From Priapulus caudatus (lineage: Eukaryota; Priapulida; Priapulimorpha; Priapulimorphida; Priapulidae), in the NCBI RefSeq assembly GCF_000485595.1, contig NW_014577298.1, forward strand, positions 27,879 through 65,115: a DNA stretch of 37,237 nucleotides, given 5' to 3'. A program made the translations under genes and the position numbers. Positions 11,201 to 21,700 of the stretch are shown here, piece after piece. Under the pieces are notes generated by a model, which saw nothing but the letters and a program-made list of their open reading frames with translations, ran no database searches and was not told the origin of the DNA. Within the stretch, counting starts at the first letter, position 1. Every line of letters starts with the position of its first letter.

Positions 11201-13522
11201 AAGTAATTCTGCTCACTTTTTATGGTTAAATTGCTGCATTATACTTCCTATTTTACTATATTGTTGAAAACATATTGTAAACATACACTCGAGACTCATA
11301 CATAGCCCATAGCAAGCAATTAATGTCAGGATCATAATATCAAATCGTCCAGGTTTTTTGGATTTTTAACTAGTTGAGAACAATCTTATCAGGTAAGAAT
11401 TTGACGATACATTTAGTCCCGTTAGTACTTACATTTAATGTTAATAAATGGCACCAAAATTTTTAAAAATATACACCGTAGTAAATTCGTGACGTAGTCA
11501 ATTTAAGCATCTCCGTCGATCGAAAGCCGATGTTTGAACGCCGAATATACGGTCAATGTGCTCACTGTGTTTCCGTGTCTCTGCGCGCGTTTAGGACCAC
11601 TGACGTTCGAGGGCACCGTACCAAACTCCCAGGACGATTCCAACGCTAACTTCCCGGATAGCTCCTGCGTGAGATCGGAAGACGAGGACTCTCGCTCCGA
11701 GTTGAAGTTTTGTGAGTGCACCCACTATATTCAGGAAAGAGTCACTTTGCATATGCCGTCTATATTCAGGAAATAAGCATTTTGCATGTGCCCTTAATTT
11801 TCGGAGAATATTAACTCGGTTCGCATGCACCTTCTATATTCGGAGAATATTAACTCGGTTCGCATGCGCCTTCTATATTCGGAGAATATTAACTCGGTCC
11901 GCATGCGCCTTCTATATTCGGAGAATATTAACTCGGTTCGCATGCGCCTTCTATATTCGGAGAATATTAACTCGGTTTGCGTGCGCCCTCAGCATTCATT
12001 AAATAGTAGCTCGTAAGTATTAACTCGTAATCCTCAATAATTCATAAATAATTTATAAAATATTAACTCCTAAGTAACAACAAGCGTCGTTCACTTACCG
12101 TCAGACAGAGCCGAGGTAAACGGTTGCGAAATCGATGCAGATTCGTGCGAGGGAGGCTTCAATAGGGGAGATATCAGCAAGTGATGGGTACTCAGTGTTG
12201 TTCGTTGGCATTTTCAGCAATGGGAATGCTAGGTGGTGAGGAATCGTTCCAGCCTGGCGACAGTATTGATGACTCGCAGGGTAAGAGCGCCACGGCAACA
12301 ACAGAAGAGAAAGTTACTGTTATGGATACGGATGATTTGTGACAGCATCCAAGTGAAGATTCAAACAAGTATCTCTCTACCCGCAACCTATTTAGTATTT
12401 AAAATAAATTGGATATTAGTGCAGGCATTTCTAGTAAGTGTGAGTTGTTTTATCACCATCTTTTGATTACTCGCAAATCCATTTAAAAAATTTGATAATT
12501 GAAATTTTTCTGTATGATACAGTTATATTCTTCAAACATTATCATTTGCAAATAAAATACCTCCAACATCCTTAGCAAGGCAAAATTCTTTGCGAATTTG
12601 ATGATTCCACAGGAATAGTATGTGAATACAGAGAATGGTATTGTATTTCCTATTTGTATTCACCTGTTGTTCATATATTGGTGTGACTCACTGGAACTTA
12701 AACTGGTGTGTCATAGACAAATGCCCTTGCGTGAATTTATGAGGTCGCGAGTAAACATTTTTTTTATTCACTCCTGATAATGGTTGATCGCCCAAAGTAG
12801 CATACATTTTTCTGTATGATTTCCTACCGAGAAATTCATGTTCATATGCTGTTGTAACGAATCTCTCATAACAACCATCTATAGGTGCTTAGTGCTCTGT
12901 GACTAGCTTCCCATTTGATATCGTGCAATTGTACGTAAGGATGCAATGGTCTGTGGGAGGTTATGACAATTTAAATGTGTGGTCAGAGTATGTTTTAAAT
13001 TTTTTTCGTGAAAATAGTGACCTTTCGCGACCGAATCATTGTGTACGTAAATGTATTTCGTATTATACATGTGTAGAGAAGATGTGAGCGATCATTGAGA
13101 GGTGATTTCTATAGTAATCTGTACTTGGTGGTTTGGCAGCACGTGAAACTTGAAGAGTGTCTAAAAAATATATCTGAATAAAATCCACGATTATTTTCTC
13201 TACACGCATTCATTGTTACAGTGTTATTAGTAACCAGTTCAATAACAGAACATTTCTGTATGGATATTTTGCATGTACTGGTTATAATTTGTGGTTTGTG
13301 GTAGATACACCTCCACACTCTGCACTAGGAGGGTGATTTTGATGGTTTCAGCATTCTATACTTGTGACTGATGCAAAGCCCATCTTGCACACGTCAACAA
13401 TGATCTTGTTTCTATTGCCTGCAGATTCTCCTCCTCATCTAGTTCCAGAGGTGCCACAAGAGGGCGATGGCGAGCCACTGGTGAAAAAGCACAGGTCCCA
13501 GTCTCCGGCATCCCACCATTAA
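6545..13522 (+). CDS. BCL7: BCL7 family protein, SWI/SNF (BAF) chromatin remodelling subunit
   Basis: Nine exons join in frame to 251 codons: 6545-6636, 8916-8974, 9223-9242, 9752-9775, 10175-10316, 10620-10760, 11595-11711, 12218-12280 and 13425-13522 (TAA). Every intron is GT-AG and every phase is compatible. Exons 1-2 give the diagnostic BCL7 N-domain: [19 protein letters not shown], then [20 protein letters not shown], nearly identical to vertebrate BCL7A/B/C. The rest is acidic, Ser/Asp/Glu-rich and disordered, ending in a basic [12 protein letters not shown] tail, as in the family. Vertebrate members are about 200-217 aa. BCL7 proteins are stable BAF complex subunits whose N-terminus contacts the nucleosome. 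Two ATGs are adjacent (6545, 6548); the second matches the usual MS start. Exons 3 and 4 are only 20 and 24 nt; they are the least certain calls but keep the frame. Confidence 0.93.
6645..7862. mobile_element. Composite TTAA-bounded inverted repeat (Kolobok/T2-MITE-like) in BCL7 intron 1
   Basis: Four blocks are separated by TTAA: A (6649-6989), B (6994-7257), A' (7262-7595) and B' (7600-7858). A' is the reverse complement of A and B' of B, so two inverted repeats interleave. Block B starts TTAAAGGGACAGTAGCC, which resembles the TTAAAGGGACA ends of T2-type MITEs of the Kolobok superfamily with TTAA targets. The first TTAA lies 8 bp inside the intron, just after the exon 1 donor GTAAGA. There is no transposase ORF. 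Family assignment is from memory of the terminal motif. Confidence 0.75.
7886..8391. mobile_element. Foldback element with CT/CA microsatellite core
   Basis: The left arm (about 7886-8035) and right arm (about 8255-8391) are imperfect reverse complements. They share TGGCTACGCG, TCCGGAACCGGTCGC, TGTCCGGACATCCA and GATTGCGCAA motifs. Between them is a large CT and CA array (8038-8245). It may be a non-autonomous element whose centre became a microsatellite. No target-site duplication could be settled. Confidence 0.75.
8038..8245. repeat. (CT)n/(CA)n compound microsatellite
   Basis: Three blocks alternate between CT runs and short CA runs. It fills the middle of the foldback element at 7886-8391 within BCL7 intron 1. 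All ORFs over it are periodic SLSLSL/HTHTHT frames. Confidence 0.97.
8583..8627. repeat. 20-bp stem hairpin in BCL7 intron 1
   Basis: ATCAGGAGTAGATAATAG pairs with CTATTATTTACTCCTGAT across a loop of about four bases, with one mismatch. It lies about 290 bp before exon 2. The loop is too short for a typical animal pre-miRNA; a remnant of a small inverted-repeat element is more likely. Confidence 0.6.
8645..8800. repeat. Short GGGGGCT/AGCCCCC inverted motifs
   Basis: GGGGGCT, TAGCCCCCGAAA, AGAGCCCCCGTAAA and GTAGCCCCCGAAAA occur within about 130 bp. This looks like a small decayed inverted or direct repeat element in BCL7 intron 1, close to exon 2. Confidence 0.4.
10304..10530 (+). repeat. 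Duplicated splice donor of BCL7 exon 5 plus CT tract
   Basis: The exon 5 end and donor (10304-10334, GAGGACACGAGAG then GTAGGTGGCAGCACGT) reappear about 194 bp downstream (10498-10526, GAGGACAGGAAAG then GTAGGTGGCAGCACGT). A (CT)n-rich stretch lies between them at about 10346-10466. The second copy is a strong decoy donor; using it would add intron sequence to the exon. Confidence 0.8.
10755..11045 (+). repeat. 21-bp minisatellite starting at the BCL7 exon 6 donor
   Basis: The true exon 6 donor (ACAG|GTGAGT at 10760) is the first of about 14 tandem 21-bp units. Ten units, counting the true one, keep a perfect CAG|GTGAGT; three have GGGTGAGT and one GTGAAT. The unit is a multiple of three, so one frame stays open through the array (VSDSDLQ-type heptads). 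In the exon's own frame a stop follows at once (GGT GAG TGA), so intron retention would truncate the protein. Confidence 0.93.
11140..11502. mobile_element. TTAA-flanked MITE in BCL7 intron 6 (same family as 25748-26111)
   Basis: Bounded by TTAA at 11136-11139 and 11503-11506, with short terminal inverted repeats around GATTACGTCAC and GTGACGTAGTC. The interior matches 25748-26111 closely over its full length, including the CAAATCGTCCAGG segment and the ATCAGGTAAGAATTTGACGA segment. Non-autonomous, about 363 bp. Confidence 0.85.
11712..12000 (+). repeat. 39-bp minisatellite following the BCL7 exon 7 donor
   Basis: About seven units, of the form TCTATATTCGGAGAATATTAA followed by CTCGGTTCGCATGCGCC. 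The array begins directly after the exon 7 donor (T|GTGAGTGCACC). The two units next to the donor are the most diverged and the distal five are nearly identical. Repeated MRLLYSEN- or [12 protein letters not shown]-type frames over it are artefacts. Confidence 0.9.
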
Positions 13523-13732
13523 TCCGCTAGCCCGCCTCCACCCTATCCAAGCAGATCGGTCATCGTAACTTCCACGGGCACGGGTGATCGTCCGTGATAC
13601 TGCCATTGGTCAAGGCCTGTACGATGTAAATCACTCTACTGACAGTCACATAGTGTCAGTGTGTAGCAACAATTCTGCATAGGTAGTTCTTTAAAAAAAA
13701 CCGCATCACAAGTGCGAAAATCGTCTCTATTA
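13523..13732. other. Probable BCL7 3' UTR start
   Basis: Sequence after the BCL7 stop codon. I saw no clean AATAAA in the next kilobase, so the 3' end is unknown. It is interrupted at 13733 by a MITE. Confidence 0.35.
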
Positions 13733-14235
13733 CCGCGTTCACACGGTGATGATTTGGCTCGAGCTAAATGGGCTAAATTTGGCTCGGGCTGGTTTGAGTC
13801 AGAGCGTTCACACGTACGCAAGTGAATAGGCCTACTGTCTGTCAAATTCAAATAATTTTATTGCACAAATATCTTACAGATACTTTGGCAGTATGTCGCG
13901 AGATGGCGTTGTGTACGATTCAGTGTTTACTTCCGTTCCGAGTTCAATTATCAATCTTGAAAACATGCATCGTGATCAAATTTTTCGAATTTTTGAACTG
14001 TTTTGGACTTTATTTTGTCGAAGTACACGTTCGACACTCGCAGCATCTACCGCTCTACCGATTTAGCTGGTGCTAAAATTTGGCTCGGTCCTGGTCAGAC
14101 GTTTTCGATGGGACCAAATTGGCTCGTGCTAACTCGGCACGGCCCCGAAAAACCGTCCGTGTGAACGCTCGGCTCGAGCCAAATTTGGCGCGGACCTAAT
14201 TAGGATCCGGCTAAAAACGTCCGTGTGAACGCGCC
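13733..14235. mobile_element. PIF/Harbinger-like MITE with TTA target duplication
   Basis: Terminal inverted repeats CGCGTTCACACGG (left) and CCGTGTGAACGCG (right), flanked on both sides by TTA (13730-13732 and 14236-14238). Sub-terminal TTTGGCTCG/CGAGCCAAA motifs repeat in both orientations. The 3-bp TWA target is typical of PIF/Harbinger. About 503 bp and no transposase. It may form part of the BCL7 3' UTR. Confidence 0.75.
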
Positions 14236-14335
14236 TTATGTGCAGTCTTACTGTGGTTAACTGTTCGCTTACCAGAGCGAAATCGTTCGTCGCTCCCGTG
14301 TATTTGTTTCCCTTATGTGCAGTCTTACTGTGGTA
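14235..14335. repeat. Short direct repeat beside the MITE
   Basis: CTTATGTGCAGTCTTACTG at about 14235 recurs at about 14311, some 76 bp later. A local tandem duplication abutting the right end of the Harbinger-like MITE. Confidence 0.7.
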
Positions 14336-15738
14336 AATTGTTGAAAACATAACAACCGTCAGTAACTTATTCATTCTGGGAGAGTGTATCTTGTCACTTT
14401 ATTGTCATTTATGTTTGCTTATTGAATGTACTGTATGGGAACAGTAACTTGCTCTTAAACCATCTATTTACATGAAGTTTTCCGCTTTAAACATTACGTG
14501 CGTTTCACGTATCAACACAAGGGATAACCCATAAATTATGTCGTTTCTATTGTACTTTTCGTTTTATCGATTTGTGTGCATGTTATGATCTTGATGTTAT
14601 GTACATAAGTAAGTAGACAAATAAGCCTTCCTCCTAATCTCTACAATCTCGGTTGTCTTCGGTCACGTATATATGTTACGTTGTATATGCACATTGTACT
14701 GCATTCCAATGTAGTAAATCTAAGCACGAACAAGTTATTGTATGCTTAACGTAAATAATTTGCAAATCGTGAATCAACTAACACGTTTTCTGTTTCCAAT
14801 TATGTGTATTTCATTCACTTCACACCCAGGTTGGGAGTAACATTGCACTCTATGTCTCATAGTATGTTCACATAGACTTTACATGTTCTACGCAGACACA
14901 CTACCAATCTTGTTGTCGTCACAACCGGGTTATAGAAATTTTCTTAATAATACATGAGCACACATGCACACAGTTATATGTACTGTTGGTTTAAAAATAC
15001 TAAGTACCGTAAAATGGTTACTTTCTAAAAGAATACTTTCTGACACATATGTATATAATACATAGAAAACATGGTAAACAGGGTAAAGAATATATATATA
15101 TATATATATAATAATCTAAAAAGCAATGTAAAGCAAGAAGACAACATGACAGTAAGCTGTAGGATATATAAAAAAGATATGCATGCATAGAAAATTTGGT
15201 ATTGTTCACAATACTTGCGGAGCAAAAATGGCTAGTTTAGCATATTTCAAGCAGAAACCATAATACTGATCTAAAAAACAGTCACATGGTAAAGTGAATA
15301 CACACAGCAAAAATGCAAGTTTAAGTCAATTGACCCATAACTGGTAATATACCAAGTACACAACTTGGTTCATCTACTTAATGTATGGACAAGTATACAG
15401 ATATACCACTATTTGTAGTAAAAGCGTGGTAATATACAAATTATCATGACGTTCAAAATTGATCGGTGTTATTACGCTCCAATCTAAAAAATCACTGCTA
15501 TATTTATGATGGCACTTGGAGAACCACATATACCAATATTATGCACGTTTAAGTTGCCGCAATTTACAAATGCGTATACAATTAACACAGTTTACAGTTA
15601 TAACTGTAAAATGTTAAACAGCAATGCAATTCTGATGGAACATAACCACAACCACGTAGGCTCGACACGTCACTTAAAATTCAACTAGACACTAAAGCAT
15701 CCATCTGTCTATCATTTTCCCTGTCTCCGTTGACTCAC
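14336..15738. other. Intergenic DNA between BCL7 and the minus-strand gene
   Basis: AT-rich DNA with a (TA)n run at about 15089-15112. No ORF or RNA gene is supported. It should hold the 3' ends of both flanking convergent genes, but I could not place a poly(A) signal. Confidence 0.45.
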
Positions 15739-18528
15739 TCAAACCAGCCTCTCCTCCTTGCCTAGAACGATAGTCGACCGTCTTTTGTATGCATCCTCGT
15801 CAGAGACTGGCATGGCTATATTCACGGAAGCATTCTGTATTGGTGCAGGCAACATGTGACTGTGGGAGAGAAATACAGTTAGGTTTGTTACTACTGAGAA
15901 TGGGAAAACTACTCTCTGGACCATACTGAGTAAATGTAATGATGGTACTGCCTGTTGAGTTACCGGGAGGTGATTTGTTTGCTTATTATATATAGCCTCC
16001 TGTTTTGACCCTTGGTCTCAGACAATATGCTTAGATTTGTTATTCAATAGTTCATCGACTTCCTACAGATTTTCCCAGACGATGCCACGCACTATGAAAG
16101 GCACACCTCCGATTTATTCACGCACGTCACAGGAAGTGAATGAAATGCTGAATGGGCCTTGCTGTGAGCACCGTACTAAGGAGGGATCGATGGCGTTGGT
16201 TGGTTCATACCTGGCATTTCTAGGAGGCGTGATCAGAGTAAGGTTGGCAGCTAGTTGATGAAGCCCTGCCATACCTTCCTCTATGTCAAGCACTGCTTCC
16301 CCATGGGCGAACCTTACAGTGGTAGAAGGAAGAGAGAGAAAAACCACGTAAAGCAAGTAAAAACACGCTTTTGGTTCTAGAATTTCAATCGGTCAATTCA
16401 GTCAGTGTTTCCTCAAGGCCACAATCTAATAATGCAAGCATTTAAATAATTTATCACCTGTACACCAAGTTTTCAAACGAATAACTCTGCGCGCGAATTC
16501 TTCCCTCGGCGTCGCGTGTGCAGATTTCGCTGTAAATTTAAGCATTAATTACCGGTTGCTGAGCCTCTTGCTGCTTCTGCGGCCGGGAGTGTGGATGTCT
16601 TGTTTACGACGCGGCGTGCGGCTCGTCTGACGACGCACTGGGGTGTTGCCATGACGACCAGCCGGTCTCGATCTTGCATCCGCCGCCAGAGTTGCATTCA
16701 ACACGGGCGTCTTGGAGGGACTGCAACGTCGAAATCAAACATGGTAAATAATCAGAAGATGAAATACAATGAATAAATAAATAATCTGAATGAATAATCA
16801 GAACATGAAATGCAAACGCGGGCTATATGAGTAATTATATATTATATTATTATAGAAGGCAAATCTTTGTTAAAATCTACTGGCTTTGCACAACAGCGCA
16901 TGTTGAACAAAGGTTAATTAGCATACAGGCGCATGTGTCTGCGCATATTCTTGTTTACTTTGTGACATTAACCAGTACTCATTTACGGTGTGTGTGCCGA
17001 TAATTGCCCCCAATGTGAAATCATGTGCACAAGCACTCGCGGCTGAAGTTAAACCAAATTAACTGTAACACATACATGCATGCTCGTTTCATATTTCAAA
17101 CGAGAAATTTCCATTCATTTGAAAGTGACCATGCAGCCCAGGTATGGCTTAAACTTTATCTGTACCCTAATCCCCAGTTAGCACAACACACACGATTGTG
17201 ATAACCATTGTCCAAAACCAGTTTGAGTTAACCAGGATTTACAAGTTTCTGCATCTGACACATCAACGTGAATTGCACTAAGTATAGCTCAGGGAGAGTT
17301 TCACAAAATGAATTGAAAAAGCTTCACAATGACTGTCTGTGTTCGTCACTTATCCGTTAAATTTAAAAAATGTTACCTGGAGCCATATGATCGTAGTCTG
17401 ACGAAGCATGTGAACAGGGTCTGTATAATATATCCAGTACCTTACTGACAATTAGAGACTCATGTGGCCTGACCAGGCTCTACGAGTGTTTCATACGTAT
17501 TGAGAAGCGTAGCTCTAGTAGTATAGCTCATAGGGTCTATGTCCCCCAGGGTACTGCCGGAACGTACCCTGGGTACGGTCCGGTATACGGGAGCGTACCC
17601 TGGTCACTATTTGATATGGTTAGGGTTAGGATTAGGGTTAGGGTTCGGGTTCGGGTTAGGGAGTAGGCGAGGCAACTCCCTAGACTCGTTAGTGGAGTAG
17701 GCAAGGTACGGTCCGGCATATTAGATAGTACCAGGGTACGTTCCGGTATACCGGACCGTACCCAGGGTACGTTCCGGCAGTACCCCAGGGGACATAGACC
17801 CTCTCAGCAGTAGTATAGCCCTCGTTGCCACAGGCAACAGGGGATATAGTACTAGTAGAGCCATGAGAAGTTAGGAGGTAGCTTGTGGCTAGAGGCTCAC
17901 CTATCTATAAAGAACGGTTCGTAGACACGTGTCGCCCTGTTCCCACCAGAGGCTCTCCTTTGGGGCGTGTGACCTGGCGATCCGCATGGAGACAGCAGAG
18001 GACTGTAGTTTTCTCCGAGTGGCAACAGCTTAGATCTACCCGAAGCGCAGTTCAGGAAACTCTGCGTCTGAACAAAATAGGACAGAAATACAGGTTACAC
18101 AAATATTTATCAATATATAAAAATAACGGCGTTTTTACCTAGCATATTTCTTTTGTATTTTATAGTTTTATGATATGTGCTTTACTTTACTAAACGTATA
18201 TACAAACACATGACACAACTTAGTAAAGATACTACATAAAACACTCGGAATGCGTCTACTTCATTACTAGCCATGCAACATAGAGAAAACGAATTGTTCA
18301 ATTGATACGCACCCTGGTCAGTCCCTTTTTCACCGTTTTCAGCTTCTTTCTAGTGCTCTCTCTGAGTCTGTTCAAGCTGAGGTTTGGATTCACTCGTGAC
18401 AACGGCATTCTCAGCGAGTTGGACGCTTGCCTGCACTCTCCCGTCGTAGTCTTGTGTTCTTCTTGGGATTTTAGACGCATACTGCAACGTCTCGTTCTCC
18501 ATCTATCGTCCCAAAAGTAAGAATCCAT
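15739..18528 (-). CDS. Unidentified basic Ser/Pro-rich protein, weakly PIMREG (FAM64A)-like
   Basis: Five minus-strand exons splice in frame to 257 codons: 18528-18313, 18067-17901, 16720-16553, 16312-16211 and 15859-15739 (TGA). All introns are GT-AG (first donor GTGCGT) with phases 0, 2, 2, 2. No single exon is convincing alone; the support is that all four junctions agree. Near the N-terminus is an RRCSMRLKSQ stretch, then VNPNLSLNRLRESTRKKLK. The middle is basic and full of SP/TP sites (SPLLSPCGSPGHTPQRR, SRTPRRKQDIHTPGRRSSK), as in CDK substrates. The C-terminus has a helical DIEEGMAGLHQLAANL segment. Length and order of parts resemble vertebrate PIMREG (about 240 aa, nuclear, mitotic), but identity is low and recalled from memory. 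It is head-to-head with GOSR1. Confidence 0.6.
17508..17866. mobile_element. Foldback element with GTACCCTGG arms and interstitial TTAGGG repeats
   Basis: The arms GGTCTATGTCCCCCAGGGTA (from 17534) and its near complement ending at 17800 enclose several GGTACGGTCCGG and GGTACGTTCCGG motifs. The outer ends (GCTCTAGTAGTATAG left, ATAGTACTAGTAGAGC right) resemble the termini of the 3250-3797 element. The centre holds TTAGGG units. It lies in intron 2 of the minus-strand gene. Confidence 0.75.
17618..17664 (+). repeat. Interstitial (TTAGGG)n telomere-like repeat
   Basis: About seven TTAGGG-type units, including TTCGGG and ATTAGGG variants, in the loop of the foldback element. TTAGGG is the ancestral animal telomere unit, which excludes a TTAGG-type arthropod only weakly. 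Confidence 0.85.
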
Positions 18529-18772
18529 CGACTTCTTAGAGCGTCTTCTTAGAGCGTCTTCTTCTTTTTCTCGGTTTTATCGTCGGATTTTAAAATGCCG
18601 CTGTTGACATATAGTGGGTCACTATCGTGGCAGTTTTTGCTATATGTGTGAGCGTATATGATACGAAAGGAAATCAATAGAGACGTGTGTGCACATCTAT
18701 AAAACTCTCAGCGGCAGACTCACAATCCAAACAACAGCGCTGCGATCGCATCGCCTCACAATCAGTACCGTG
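18529..18772. promoter_or_regulatory. Divergent promoter between the PIMREG-like gene and GOSR1
   Basis: About 244 bp separate the two start codons on opposite strands, so the core promoters and 5' UTRs of both genes must fit here unless there are upstream non-coding exons. No TATA box is evident. A direct repeat of GAAGACGCTCTAA (minus strand, 18533-18560) sits just upstream of the minus-strand ATG. Confidence 0.6.
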
Positions 18773-21700
18773 ATGTTGGCGAAAATGGCGACCCCAAATC
18801 AACATTGGGAAGGTATGACACGACGCATTTCTATCTATCAACTTGTTCTAAAGCTCTGATAGATGCATTTTTATGCTTTTTACGATTACAAGCAGTAAGC
18901 TAACGCCGAATATTTAAGGTTTTCGTGAAATAATATTTAACCCTTTCCGTTTGCACTGAACCAACCGTTTACGTCACACGGGACCACGTACTACGGAGTT
19001 TCACAACACTGACTCAGTCATTCAGTCATTATTCAGTTATTAACAGCACAGCAAACAAATTACTATATCTCCACATCTACTTACCTTAGGAACATATATA
19101 GCGGCACAGGGTCACATCACTCTCGTTAATTAATTCATAAAAAAAAGGTTAGCATCCATAAATTCCATACGTGCCCAGAACTCGCATTCACAGAAGTCAG
19201 AATAACACGTTACACTGTGACTGTCTACAGAACGAAAGATTGGCTTGATGAGTTCATTCCAAATTTCTTACTGATATTGCATAGCATACTGGAGCAAAGC
19301 AGTTTTTCTGGATCTGTGCCAGCTGACGAGGCTGTACTAGAATGTACAGAGCGGGATAACTATGTAGTAAAGCTGGCACAAATTCATGATTGTCATTACA
19401 CCACTGCATAAATGTGACAACTGGACTTCCTGGTCACGACTAGACAGTACTGTTCACGGTAGTCTATTAGCAATTAAATTTACTATGAAAACTATTCAGC
19501 TGAGTTACCCTGAACTGTGAAGTTGCCTTCAACTTCTTCGTTTAATTCGTCCTATAATCAGTATTCACAGTGTGATGATACAGTTCATCCATCTTCTGGT
19601 CATTGTGATAGCTTTACACAATCTTTGGCTGCATCTTCCTATATCAAAGTATCTGTACGCCATTGTAGCATGATGTCTACAGTGAAAGATTGACTAACTT
19701 AAGCTATGTTTAGCGAAGAATGATCATACGTTGGGAAAGTTTCCGTATGATAAGCGAGTATGATCAGTTCTATGTGGTGATAACACAACATCAGGTTAAT
19801 AGTTAACGTGCATAGTTAATCAATTATTTTTCTGCCATGCACGTCTGATATCTTTTGTGTGTAACATATGCTTTCAGACTTACGGAGACAAGCCAGACAG
19901 CTAGAAAATGAAATTGACATCAAACTTGTATCCTTTAGCAAACTGGGAACCAGCTATAGTAGTCAACGTGACACGAAATCTGAAAGGTACATATACTATC
20001 TAGTTGTATTTGCATTAACTAACAATCCAAACCAGTGCATGTTACTGGCTCTGGTCTTCTTTATTTACTAAATCAAATTGTGTTCTCTGCAGTGTAAACC
20101 TTCAACAAGATGTTTGTGTGGTATAGAATTATCACTGCATGGAGGTCTGATATTATAGAAGTCATTTGTACTGAGTTTTATGCAGAGACGAAGACCTGAG
20201 AAATGTGCGAGGTTATGGGTAAGTAACTAGTAAGAAATATATGTAGATATTTTACGATCACCTCCTAAATTTGTCGTTACAGTTCTGATGCGGTGCCACT
20301 CCTGGCCAGTACCAACAGTGAGCACATGTTCCAGACGATGTCTCTAGAAATTGAGCAGCTACTAGCAAAGGTATTATATAACTTATAAGCATATTAATAA
20401 TATTATTATTCTATTGTTTGAAATTAACTCATGCAGTGACAATATAATAGCATATGGAATATATGGTTTTCTGATTGCGTACGTATATTTATACAAGCTT
20501 CTATATGTTCTAATAAACAAAAAATGCAATAGAAAAAATGCAGTTGGCAAATGGACAAAAAATAAATGCAAATCTGTATCATGCTTCAATTTTCCATGTC
20601 ATTCTTGCTATAATCTACTCTGTCTGTTCGTGCATGTCCATGCGTGTAGCCTGGACTAAAACACGCACAACCTGTACAAATAAACCGAAGCAATTCTGTA
20701 CCACGCTACGATGTTTTCCCTGTCGCGCGCTCTCGCAGTTGACGGAGCTGAATGACAAGATGGCCGACTGCATGCAGGGATCGGCTCCGGGCAGCAACCC
20801 GGCGCTGCTGCACACGATGCAGCGGCATCGCGACATACTGCAGGACTACAGCCACGAGTTCAGCAAGACGGAGGCGAACATCGCCGCACACGTCGAGCGC
20901 GAGGACCTGCTGGGGTCGGTGCGGCGAGACATCGAGTCGTACAAGAACGCGAGCGGTCTCAACCGTCGCACCGAGCTCTACCTGAAGGAACACGAACACG
21001 TGCGCAAGTGAGTGAGATATGGGGGCACTGGTAGCGGTGTAAGGCTAGTGTGTTGGAGAGCAAGTGAGTGAGATGGGTGCGCTGGTAGCGGTGTAAGGCA
21101 AGTGTGTTGGAGAGCAAGTGAGTGAGATAGGGGGCGCTGTTAGCGGTGTAAGGCAAGTGTGTTGGAGAGCAAGTGAGTGAGATGGGGCGCTGTTAGCGGT
21201 GTAAGGCAAGTGAGTGAGATAGGGGGGCGCTGTTAGCGGTGTAAGGCAAGTGTGTTGGAGAGCAAGTGAGTGAGATAGGGGGCGCTGGTAGCGGTGTAAG
21301 GCTAGTGTGTTGGAGAGCAAGTGAGTGAGTGGGGGCGCTGTAGCGGTGTAAAGCAAGGTGTGTTGGAGAGCAAGTGAGTGAGATAGGGTGCGCTGGTAGC
21401 GGTGTAAGGCAAGTGTGTTGGAGAGCAAGTGAGTGAGATAGGGGGCGCGGTTGACGGTAAAATGCGTGCGTGCGAAAGTGAGTCAGGCTCCATTGATGGT
21501 AAAAACGAGAGCACGTGCGAAATTGAGTGTTGCTAGATGGCGTTGTTGGTGGTATAACGCGCGCACAAAATGGTGTAAGGCAGAGGGCGCTGTTGGTGTG
21601 AAACGCGAGTATGTTAGAGAGTGAGTCATGCAGAGGACGATGTTGATGGTAAAATGCGAGCATGTGGAATGTGAGTGCTCTAGAGGGTGTTGTGACGGTG

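Noticed and set aside
17618-17664. A chromosome end
   Set aside because: Only about seven TTAGGG-like units inside a palindromic element, with genes on both sides.
19217-19411. Possible extra GOSR1 exon
   Set aside because: Exon 1 joins exon 2 directly in the correct phase to give the conserved GOSR1 N-terminus; no homolog has sequence there.
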